5,158 nucleotides of DNA from an uncultured Clostridia bacterium. Lineage in GTDB: Bacteria > Bacillota > Clostridia > Christensenellales > Borkfalkiaceae. This document shows, piece by piece, positions 1 through 5,158 of this stretch. Within the stretch, counting starts at the first letter, position 1. Every line of letters begins with the position of its first letter. Position numbers and translations under genes: made by a program. The DNA lies in assembly GCA_947177825.1 (NCBI GenBank), contig CAMWWA010000094.1, forward strand, positions 1 to 5,158. Direction: 5' to 3'. Below the pieces are notes generated by a model, which did not search any database, had not been told where the DNA came from, and worked only from the letters and a program-made list of their open reading frames with translations.

Positions 1-18
1 TGCGGCGGGTTTTTATTT
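1..18 (+). terminator. Probable 3' half of a rho-independent terminator of an upstream gene
   Basis: The window opens with a GC-rich run (TGCGGCGGG) followed directly by a T-rich tract (TTTTTATTT). This is the look of the descending stem arm and U-tract of an intrinsic terminator. The complementary arm (something like CCCGCCGCA) would lie left of the window and cannot be seen, so the hairpin is inferred. It fits the promoter just downstream, which starts a new transcription unit. Confidence 0.42.
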
Positions 19-32
19 GTTGCAAAATTTAA

Positions 33-61
33 TTGAAATTGTCCGCGGAATTTGCTAAAAT
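33..61 (+). promoter_or_regulatory. Sigma-A-type extended -10 promoter, predicted to give a leaderless mRNA
   Basis: A -35 box TTGAAA (33-38) is followed by a 17-base spacer and a -10 box TAAAAT (56-61), preceded by TG one base upstream (TGCTAAAAT, extended -10). Counting the last base of the -10 as position -7 puts +1 at base 68, the A of the ATG. No purine-rich ribosome site precedes that ATG. The arrangement is nearly identical to that at 3841-3869. Confidence 0.68.
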
Positions 62-67
62 GAAATT

Positions 68-1723
68 ATGAATACTTCAAAATACAGTGCGGAACATATC
101 GACGGCGTTGAGGGCTTGTTAAGACGGGAAAATAACCGTGTGGATTTGCCTTCGGATATTTATTTCGATATTGCGCGTTTGATGTCGGAGGAGCAGACCG
201 ACAAACAGAAACTGCATAAACTGATTGCGAAAACCTATTCGTTTCTAGCTTTCGAAGACGACGAGCTTGTGGGCTTTGCAAGCATGGACAAGGAAGGCAA
301 CGTGGGCATTTTGGTTACCGCAGGCGGAGAGTATTCCGAAAAAGCCGCAAAGAGCCTGATGAAGGCGCTGGAGCGCAGAGCGGCGAAAAAGGAGTTGCCG
401 CGCATTTACGTTTTGCAGACTACCGAATCGGAAGAATTTTTCCGCAAAAACGGCTATGAGCCCATGGAAAATCCCTCGGGCTACGGCGTGAACGAGGCGA
501 TACTTGTAAAGGAGATTGCGCCCAAGGATAAATTCACCATAACGCCCGACAGGGTGCGGAAGATAAAGCTGGACCCTTCCAAGCCCATAAAGGTGGAAAG
601 CAAAATCGTTATGTTCCCCAAGTTCTTTTTGGGCATAGCGTGCTTTTTCGTGGTGTTGCTTACCATAATTTCCGTTGCGGAGTACGTCAAAACCGGCAGT
701 CTGGATTCCAAATTCAACTTGTTTTTTATCGTGGTAAGCGTAATTTTTGCCGCCGCTCTGGCGCTGTTCATTGCCTATATGATGAGGGGCGCGCGCGTAA
801 AAAAAGAGATTCTGGAGCAGATGGACGTAACCAACGGCATTGTTACCGAGGTTACCGTACGTACGCGTTATGTACAGGACAGCGACGGCAACCGTGACCG
901 TCGTGAAGACGTTGGGGTTTACTACGTTTATTATGACGGCGACACGAAGCGCGAGGGGAGCTTTACACGCACTTATTCACATTTCAATTCGCAGTTTTTT
1001 AAGGGGCAGGAAGTCATAATCGCGTACAACGAAGACAAGAGCTATCTGTTGACGAAATACACGATACTTGACGAAATGCCAGCAAAGCAGACCGCAAACA
1101 GTTCCATGCCCGTCGCGGAAACCGAAGAGAGCGAAGAAAGCGCGGAAGTTGCGGAAAGCGTGGAAAGCACGAAGCAGGAGAAGACTGAAAAGACGCTGCG
1201 TGCAAGAAGAATTACCGACGTTTCGGAGTATATGCCACTTGAAGAGCACAAAATGTTTTACCTGACCGCGGTTGTGCTTTTTTGTACGTTTTTTGTCGCC
1301 GTCGTGTCAATCCTTGTTACGATTGTAATTTTGTCGGCAAATTCGGATATTTCGTTCGGAACGATATTCGACGGTGCGCGGTGGTTTTTCGTTGCCGCCG
1401 CGGTTATGCTGGGCGGAATAGGCTTGGTTTATCTGATTATTCCGTTACGCGCACGGTTTAAATTCAAAGCTATGCTTAAAACCGATTTCGTTGCAGTGAA
1501 AGGTGAAATCGTGTGCTCGGAAAAGACTTACAGGGGAAACGAAAGCCCGTCGTATGTGTGCAAGTACGTGGATACGGACGGCGAAGCTCACACGATAAAG
1601 GTTAAAAGTATGTTCGTCAAGCGCAGGGTTCAGGACGGAAAGACGGACGTAATTGTTGCGTACAACTACAAAACGGCAATCGTTCTCGTCAAAAAATATA
1701 AATTGCCCCTGCGTTTGCGGTAG
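68..1723 (+). CDS. Hypothetical GNAT-like/membrane fusion protein with duplicated 2-TM plus beta-domain units
   Basis: No known gene is recognised. The 551-residue protein has visible parts. Residues 1-150 resemble a GNAT N-acetyltransferase fold: strands around 58-84, a helix at 91-108, and a FFRKNGYEP segment (124-132) like the usual C-terminal 'FYeklGFe' motif. The acetyl-CoA pyrophosphate loop, normally R/Q-x-x-G-x-G/A, reads EYSEKAAKSL (88-97) and lacks the key Arg and Gly residues, so activity is doubtful. Two hydrophobic helices follow (about 181-204, 216-239), then a soluble domain (245-334), an acidic Glu/Ser-rich linker (about 350-376), two more helices (about 397-424, 437-459) and a second soluble domain (460-546). 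The two soluble domains resemble each other (EVIIAYN...LLTKYTI and DVIVAYN...VLVKKYKL) and recall DUF3592-type domains. Positive charges flanking the helices place the head and both beta domains in the cytoplasm. The start at 68 has no Shine-Dalgarno; the promoter spacing suggests leaderless translation. It is probably monocistronic, as proBA has its own promoter. Confidence 0.85.
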   Translation: MNTSKYSAEHIDGVEGLLRRENNRVDLPSDIYFDIARLMSEEQTDKQKLHKLIAKTYSFLAFEDDELVGFASMDKEGNVGILVTAGGEYSEKAAKSLMKALERRAAKKELPRIYVLQTTESEEFFRKNGYEPMENPSGYGVNEAILVKEIAPKDKFTITPDRVRKIKLDPSKPIKVESKIVMFPKFFLGIACFFVVLLTIISVAEYVKTGSLDSKFNLFFIVVSVIFAAALALFIAYMMRGARVKKEILEQMDVTNGIVTEVTVRTRYVQDSDGNRDRREDVGVYYVYYDGDTKREGSFTRTYSHFNSQFFKGQEVIIAYNEDKSYLLTKYTILDEMPAKQTANSSMPVAETEESEESAEVAESVESTKQEKTEKTLRARRITDVSEYMPLEEHKMFYLTAVVLFCTFFVAVVSILVTIVILSANSDISFGTIFDGARWFFVAAAVMLGGIGLVYLIIPLRARFKFKAMLKTDFVAVKGEIVCSEKTYRGNESPSYVCKYVDTDGEAHTIKVKSMFVKRRVQDGKTDVIVAYNYKTAIVLVKKYKLPLRLR

Positions 1724-1737
1724 TCGATAGCAATTAT

Positions 1738-1766
1738 TTGACTAAACGCGTGAAATCTTTTATTAT
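1738..1766 (+). promoter_or_regulatory. Promoter of the proBA operon
   Basis: TTGACT (1738-1743), a 17-base spacer and TATTAT (1761-1766) form a good sigma-A-type promoter. The predicted transcription start is near 1773, which leaves only about 14 bases of leader, almost all of it ribosome binding site. That is too short for a T-box or other riboswitch, so no leader-based proline control is visible here. Any transcriptional control would have to act on the promoter itself. Confidence 0.66.
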
Positions 1767-1774
1767 TATGAAAA

Positions 1775-1781
1775 GAGGTGA
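1775..1781 (+). promoter_or_regulatory. Shine-Dalgarno site that fixes the proB start
   Basis: GAGGTGA matches seven bases of the classical anti-16S complement and sits five bases before the ATG at 1787. A GTG at 1778 in the same frame would give three extra residues, but it lies inside this site and cannot be served by it. The ATG at 1787 is therefore the better start. Confidence 0.8.
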
Positions 1782-1786
1782 CCAAA

Positions 1787-2557
1787 ATGCGTGTGGTTAT
1801 AAAAATAGGTACGTCTACGCTGACCTATCTTAACGGAAATTTAAACGTGCATACGTTTGAAAACCTTTGCAAAACCGTTGCGGATATAAAGAATGCGGGC
1901 AACCAGGTAATTCTCGTTTCGTCGGGTGCAATTGCGCTTGGCAGAAGCAAGCTGGGATTAAGCGAGCGCCCTGCGGATATACCCACAAAGCAGGCTGCTG
2001 CGGCGGTCGGGCAAAGCGAGCTTATGTGCTTTTACGACAAAGCTTTTTCGGAGTATCACCACACGGTTGCGCAGGTTTTGGTAACCGCCGACGACCTGAA
2101 CGGCGGTGAGCGCAGCATAAATTTCGGCAACACCATGGAGCGGCTCTTGTCGCTCGGCGCGTTGCCCGTCATTAACGAAAACGACACGGTTGCAACGGCG
2201 GAAATATCTGTCAGCGATAACGACACTCTTTCCGCGTTGGTTGCGGTAACCGTCAAAGCCGATTTGCTGGTGCTTTTGTCCGATATCGACGGTCTTTATT
2301 CTGCCGACCCTCACAAGGATAAAAACGCGAAGCTCGTTCCCGTGGTGGAGGAAATCACTCCCGAACTCGAACGCATTGCCGGCGGTTCGGTCAGCGGAGT
2401 GGGCACGGGCGGTATGGCAACCAAGCTGCACGCCGCAAAAATCTGTATGCAGTCGGGTTGCGATATGGTAATCGCCAACGGCTCGGCGCCCGAAATTCTA
2501 TATAAAATAATCGCGGGCGAAAAGGCGGGCACGCATTTTATAGGTAAAAAACAATGA
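1787..2557 (+). CDS. proB: Glutamate 5-kinase, short form without PUA domain
   Basis: Phosphorylates L-glutamate with ATP to gamma-glutamyl phosphate, the first and normally proline-inhibited step of proline synthesis; cytoplasmic. The 256-residue protein is a complete amino-acid kinase domain. It shows KIGTS (6-10), VSSGAIALG (44-52), [12 protein letters not shown] (129-140), SDNDTLSA (143-150), [13 protein letters not shown] (163-175) and [12 protein letters not shown] (206-217). From memory of the E. coli enzyme, with an offset of four, Lys6, Ser46, Asn130, Asp133, Asn145, Asp146 and Lys213 match its Lys10, Ser50, Asn134, Asp137, Asn149, Asp150 and Lys217. Asp103 and Glu139 match Asp107 and Glu143, positions where changes relieve proline inhibition, so feedback control is probably kept. 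E. coli ProB has 367 residues with a C-terminal PUA domain, which is absent here; PUA-less forms are known in some Firmicutes. The stop overlaps the proA start (ATGA), implying translational coupling. The start is ATG 1787, chosen from the ribosome site. Confidence 0.96.
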   Translation: MRVVIKIGTSTLTYLNGNLNVHTFENLCKTVADIKNAGNQVILVSSGAIALGRSKLGLSERPADIPTKQAAAAVGQSELMCFYDKAFSEYHHTVAQVLVTADDLNGGERSINFGNTMERLLSLGALPVINENDTVATAEISVSDNDTLSALVAVTVKADLLVLLSDIDGLYSADPHKDKNAKLVPVVEEITPELERIAGGSVSGVGTGGMATKLHAAKICMQSGCDMVIANGSAPEILYKIIAGEKAGTHFIGKKQ

Positions 2558-3813
2558 CAACAATTGAAATATTAAAGGCGTGTGCGGCGGCAAAGCGCGG
2601 CATCGCTTCATTGTCTACGGAGCGCAAAAATGCGGCTTTAAACGCCGTTGCGGACAGTCTGGAAGCCTGCACCTTACAAATTTTAGCGGCTAACGCGGAG
2701 GATATGCGCGAAGCCCGTTCGTCGGTTTCCGCCGTTATGCTGGACAGGCTTGCTCTCGACGAAAAGCGTATTAAAGCAATGGCGGACGGTGTTCGCCAGG
2801 TTGCAAAGCTTCCCGACCCCGTCGGCGTTACGCTGGACGAAATTACGCGCGGCGACGGACTGAAAATCAAAAAAGTTTCCGTGCCGCTTGGCGTGGTTGC
2901 GATAATCTATGAAAGCCGCCCCAACGTCACTTCGGACGCGGCTGCGCTTGCATTAAAGAGCGGTAACGCCTGCGTTCTGCGCACGGGCAGGGAGGCGCAC
3001 CGTTCGGCGGAGGCTATTGTCAACGCAATGCGCAAGGGACTGGCGGCTGTCGGCATCGACGGCGCCGCTATCGGGTTTATCGAGGACGTATCGCGCGACA
3101 GCGCGCTCGAACTTATGCGCGCAAAGGGATATATCGACCTTCTGATTCCGCGCGGCGGCGCAGGGCTGATAAGGGCGTGCGTGGATAACGCCAAAGTGCC
3201 CTGTATCGAAACGGGGACGGGCATTTGCCACGTTTACGTAGACGGCAAAGCCGACCTTGATAAAGCGCTTAAAATTATAGAAAACGCCAAGTGTTCGCGC
3301 CCGTCGGTGTGCAACGCTATGGAGGTCTGCCTCGTAGACAAAGCGGTTGCACGCGAGTTCCTGCCTATATTGTGGGAAAAGCTTGCGTATGCAAGGACGG
3401 AAAATCCCGTACAGCTTATTCTGGATAAGGAAGCTTATTCCGTGCTCGGCGGCAAGCAAAATTGCCGTGCGGCGGAGGCGGTTGATTTCGATACCGAATT
3501 TCTGGACTATAAAATGGCGGTTGCGGTCGTGGACGGTGTGGAGGGCGCAATTGCGCACGTTTCGGCACATTCCACGGGGCACAGCGACTGCATAGTAACC
3601 GAGGACGGCAAGGCGGCGGAAAAGTTCGTTTCGTCCGTAGACAGCGCGGCGGTGTATGTCAACGCTTCCACGCGTTTTACCGACGGCGGAGAATTCGGGC
3701 TGGGCTGCGAAATGGGCATATCCACCCAGAAGCTGCACGCGCGTGGACCTATGGGTTTAAGGGAACTTACGACCTATAAATACGTAATATCGGGCAACGG
3801 CAATATAAGATAA
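2554..3813 (+). CDS. proA: Gamma-glutamyl phosphate reductase (glutamate-5-semialdehyde dehydrogenase)
   Basis: Reduces gamma-glutamyl phosphate with NADPH to glutamate 5-semialdehyde, which cyclises to pyrroline-5-carboxylate, the substrate of ProC (not in this window). The 419 residues match the family's usual full length of about 415-420. Recognisable motifs are [20 protein letters not shown] (113-132), [10 protein letters not shown] (197-206), [12 protein letters not shown] (219-230), the catalytic cysteine region [10 protein letters not shown] with Cys253 (249-258), [12 protein letters not shown] (339-350) and the hallmark C-terminus [16 protein letters not shown] (369-384) to [13 protein letters not shown] (390-402). 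It starts in a four-base overlap with proB. Only a weak AGGT (2542-2545) precedes it, so translation is probably coupled to proB, keeping the unstable acyl-phosphate producer and consumer in balance. Mild oddities are Cys385 in GLGCEMGIS, where Ala is usual, and [10 protein letters not shown] (142-151), where LRGG is usual. No frameshift is seen. No clear terminator follows. Confidence 0.97.
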   Translation: MTTIEILKACAAAKRGIASLSTERKNAALNAVADSLEACTLQILAANAEDMREARSSVSAVMLDRLALDEKRIKAMADGVRQVAKLPDPVGVTLDEITRGDGLKIKKVSVPLGVVAIIYESRPNVTSDAAALALKSGNACVLRTGREAHRSAEAIVNAMRKGLAAVGIDGAAIGFIEDVSRDSALELMRAKGYIDLLIPRGGAGLIRACVDNAKVPCIETGTGICHVYVDGKADLDKALKIIENAKCSRPSVCNAMEVCLVDKAVAREFLPILWEKLAYARTENPVQLILDKEAYSVLGGKQNCRAAEAVDFDTEFLDYKMAVAVVDGVEGAIAHVSAHSTGHSDCIVTEDGKAAEKFVSSVDSAAVYVNASTRFTDGGEFGLGCEMGISTQKLHARGPMGLRELTTYKYVISGNGNIR

Positions 3814-3840
3814 AAAGTAAATTTTTTTCGGCTATAATAT

Positions 3841-3869
3841 TTGCCAATGCCGGAATGCTATGATAAAAT
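3841..3869 (+). promoter_or_regulatory. Extended -10 promoter, predicted to give a leaderless acyltransferase mRNA
   Basis: TTGCCA (3841-3846), a 17-base spacer and TAAAAT (3864-3869), preceded by TG one base upstream (TGATAAAAT), form an extended -10 promoter. The predicted +1 is base 3876, the A of the start codon, six bases after the -10. A TATAAT at 3833-3838 lies just upstream, but nothing like a -35 box stands 16-18 bases before it, so it is the weaker choice. Confidence 0.66.
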
Positions 3870-3875
3870 AACGTT

Positions 3876-4499
3876 ATGGAGCGTATCACTTTCAGAGAGC
3901 GTACGGGAATAGTCGGTAAAAAGAGAAACAAGCCGAAATTGTCGGAGCGCATCAGTCTTTATTTTTATATCAGGCGCTGCAAAAAAATTAAGCTTGCTTC
4001 GGAAAAATGGTATAAAGAGCAGGATATAGTAAACGCATTGCCGTCGGCTGGAATAGGACCGAAAAAGCGCAAAATTTTCTATAAATTTACCATGCCGGGC
4101 GGCGTTGATTTTCAGTTTCTGCACGGCGGACTCGTTATAAACTATCCCGAAAACGTAAAGCTGGGAAACAATATGATTTTCAACCGCAACGTAAGCATAA
4201 CCGCACGTAGCGGAGTTACTCTGGGCAACGACGTTATGCTGGGACCGAACGTCGTTATAAACGACAGCAACCACGTTTTTACCGACAGGGATAAGCCGAT
4301 AACCAAGCAGGGGCACACCGCCGAAGAAATAGTCATAGAAGACGACGTCTGGATAGCGTCCAACTCTGTAATTTTGAAGGGTGTGCATATCGGTAAGGGC
4401 GCGGTAGTGGCTGCGGGAAGCGTAGTCACCAAGGACGTGCCGCCCTACGCTGTGGTCGCGGGAGTGCCCGCCCGTAAGATTAAAAACAGGGGAGAATAA
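3876..4499 (+). CDS. Left-handed beta-helix (hexapeptide repeat) O-acyltransferase
   Basis: Probably transfers an acetyl or similar acyl group from acyl-CoA to a hydroxyl of a sugar, as maltose/galactoside acetyltransferase and WbbJ/WcaF-type enzymes do; the acceptor cannot be told. Of 207 residues, about 92-200 form hexapeptide-repeat coils with regular Ile/Val/Leu spacing (VKLGNN, VTLGND, IVIEDD, VHIGKG). The C-terminal signature is complete: [18 protein letters not shown] (158-175), then [20 protein letters not shown] (179-198) and ARKIK. His133 in [13 protein letters not shown] is the likely catalytic histidine. Ala161 replaces the Gly usual in 'WIG'. The first 45 residues are unlike the family core: 14-40 hold eleven Lys/Arg and one acidic residue around SLYFY, which could bind a membrane or polyanion. 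No ribosome site precedes the ATG, and the next in-frame Met (73) is too deep; promoter spacing points to a leaderless mRNA. The gene has its own promoter, so a link with proBA is not implied. A surface-glycan or capsule role is inference. Confidence 0.9.
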   Translation: MERITFRERTGIVGKKRNKPKLSERISLYFYIRRCKKIKLASEKWYKEQDIVNALPSAGIGPKKRKIFYKFTMPGGVDFQFLHGGLVINYPENVKLGNNMIFNRNVSITARSGVTLGNDVMLGPNVVINDSNHVFTDRDKPITKQGHTAEEIVIEDDVWIASNSVILKGVHIGKGAVVAAGSVVTKDVPPYAVVAGVPARKIKNRGE

Positions 4500-4517
4500 A
4501 ATTTCACCTTAAAAAAT

Positions 4518-4546
4518 TTGACCTTTTATTTTAATACCGTTAAAAT
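4518..4546 (+). promoter_or_regulatory. Promoter of mscL
   Basis: TTGACC (4518-4523), a 17-base spacer and TAAAAT (4541-4546) give a good sigma-A-type promoter. The predicted start is near 4553, giving a leader of about 27 bases with a ribosome site. Unlike the two leaderless promoters there is no TG before the -10 box. The promoter sits in an 80-base A/T-rich gap in which no terminator for the preceding gene is evident. Confidence 0.64.
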
Positions 4547-4567
4547 ATAAATCGTAAAAAATTTTAT

Positions 4568-4573
4568 AGGAGA
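4568..4573 (+). promoter_or_regulatory. mscL: Shine-Dalgarno site of mscL
   Basis: AGGAGA lies six bases before the ATG at 4580, an optimal spacing. It settles the start of a reading frame that has no stop inside the window. Confidence 0.78.
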
Positions 4574-4579
4574 TATACA

Positions 4580-5158
4580 ATGAAGAAAATCAAGGCACTC
4601 TTAGCTGAATTCAAAGCGTTTATAACGCGCGGCAACGTCGTTGATATGGCTGTCGCCGTTATTATCGGCGCGGCGTTCGGCGCAATCGTAACGTCGATGA
4701 CCAACGGCATTATCAAACCCCTCGTTGACTGGGCGGTAGGCGATGCTGCAGGCGTAGGCTTAAAGACAATGCTCAAAACCGTATACGAAGTGGACGAGCT
4801 GGGCAACGCGATAATGGTTGACGGCGCGCAAGTCATAAACTGGGCTAACTCGATTTACATAGACTGGGGCGATTTCATTATGAAAGTTATCGACTTCCTG
4901 CTCATCGCGCTCGTACTGTTCGTGATTATCAAAGTGTTTATGGGACTCAGAAACGCTACGACCAAGGCTCACGACAAGGCAAAGGAAAAAGTTGCTAAAA
5001 AGCTCAAGAAGCAGGGTATGAGCGAGGAAGAGGCTCAGGCTCAGGCAGAGGCGCAGGTTGCGGCTGAAGAGGCTGCGGCTCCCGCGGAACCTCCCAAGCC
5101 CACCACGGACGAGCTTCTGACCGAAATAAGAGATTTGCTTGCCGCTCAGAGCAAGGCC
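4580..5158 (+). CDS. mscL: Large-conductance mechanosensitive channel MscL (3' end beyond the window)
   Basis: A membrane channel, pentameric in known homologues, that opens under membrane tension and releases solutes on hypo-osmotic shock. The frame is open from 4580 to the last base (193 codons, no stop), so only the extreme C-terminus is missing. Residues 11-50 are the classic N-terminal helix and TM1, including RGNVVDMAVAVIIGAAFGA (17-35). The extracellular loop (about 47-97) includes INWANSIYIDWGDF (86-99); TM2 is about 98-121. The cytoplasmic helix signature is LLTEIRDLL (179-187). Both E. coli (136 residues) and M. tuberculosis MscL are shorter. Here the loop is longer, and an unusually long Lys-, Glu- and Ala-rich linker (about 123-171) separates TM2 from the C-terminal helix. 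Residue 26, equivalent to the E. coli pore residue Gly22, is Ala, as in the M. tuberculosis channel. It has its own promoter and ribosome site. The family is certain; the effect of the long linker is not known. Confidence 0.95.
   Translation, partial: MKKIKALLAEFKAFITRGNVVDMAVAVIIGAAFGAIVTSMTNGIIKPLVDWAVGDAAGVGLKTMLKTVYEVDELGNAIMVDGAQVINWANSIYIDWGDFIMKVIDFLLIALVLFVIIKVFMGLRNATTKAHDKAKEKVAKKLKKQGMSEEEAQAQAEAQVAAEEAAAPAEPPKPTTDELLTEIRDLLAAQSKA

Noticed and set aside
60..71. Three-codon reading frame ATG AAA TTA TGA whose stop overlaps the start of the first gene.
   Set aside because: It overlaps the predicted -10 box, so it would not be transcribed from that promoter, and it has no ribosome site.
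977..1249. Overlapping reading frames opposite the acidic linker of the first gene, and long antisense frames opposite proB and proA.
   Set aside because: They mirror biased codons of the real genes, have no ribosome sites or recognisable motifs, and yield compositionally odd proteins.
1746..1751. ACGCGT palindrome in the spacer of the proBA promoter as an operator.
   Set aside because: The symmetry does not extend into the flanking bases; a six-base palindrome alone is not evidence.
1778..1786. GTG at 1778 as the proB start, adding three residues.
   Set aside because: It lies within the GAGGTGA ribosome site, whereas the ATG at 1787 is correctly spaced from it and begins at the usual [10 protein letters not shown] position.
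3814..3828. AAAAGTAAATTTTTTT after proA as a terminator.
   Set aside because: Only A/T pairs could form, with no GC stem; too weak to call.
3833..3838. TATAAT as the -10 box for the acyltransferase.
   Set aside because: A perfect hexamer, but no -35-like sequence lies 16-18 bases upstream and its transcript would still lack a ribosome site. The TTGCCA/TGATAAAAT pair fits better.
3827..3855. Imperfect inverted repeat TTCGGC ... GCCGGAA around the -35 of the acyltransferase promoter, as operator or terminator.
   Set aside because: Only four to six pairs with a bulge and a loop of about 16 bases, and no T-tract follows it. Chance is enough to explain it.
4564..4972. Antisense reading frames over mscL.
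   Set aside because: The + strand frame is unmistakably MscL with its own ribosome site; the opposite frames show no family features.

Overview
The window carries five protein genes, all on the + strand, packed with gaps of about 60 to 80 bases. The genes are a hypothetical GNAT-like/membrane fusion protein, proB, proA, a left-handed beta-helix (hexapeptide) acyltransferase, and the start of mscL, which runs off the right edge. There are no tRNA, rRNA, mobile-element or CRISPR signals, and no stretch over 300 bases without a gene. The gene style suggests a Firmicutes/Clostridia-type bacterium, possibly one of the uncultured gut lineages. The grounds are Gram-positive-like Shine-Dalgarno sites (GAGGTGA before proB, AGGAGA before mscL), sigma-A-type promoters, a short PUA-less ProB coupled to ProA, and a long MscL. 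This placement is an inference; no marker gene is present.

Layout: bases 1-18 look like the 3' arm and T-tract of a terminator from an upstream gene. A promoter at 33-61 drives the 551-residue fusion protein (68-1723), which has a degenerate acetyltransferase-like head followed by two copies of a 'two membrane helices plus soluble beta domain' unit. A second promoter (1738-1766) and a strong ribosome site start the proBA operon (1787-3813). The two genes overlap by ATGA and encode the first two steps of proline synthesis from glutamate. A third promoter (3841-3869) precedes the acyltransferase (3876-4499). A fourth (4518-4546) precedes mscL (4580 to the edge), the large-conductance mechanosensitive channel.

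The most striking regulatory pattern is that the first and fourth genes have no ribosome binding site. Each carries TTGNNA, 17 bases, an extended -10 of the form TGNTAAAAT, then exactly six bases and ATG. Transcription would start on the A of the start codon, so both mRNAs should be leaderless. proB and mscL instead have a promoter, a short leader and a good Shine-Dalgarno site. The window therefore seems to alternate two modes of translation initiation.

Functionally, proBA is an ordinary biosynthetic pair and MscL is an osmotic safety valve. The acyltransferase probably modifies an envelope or surface glycan. The fusion protein has no assignable function. A shared osmotic or envelope theme is possible but weak, because each transcription unit appears to have its own promoter.
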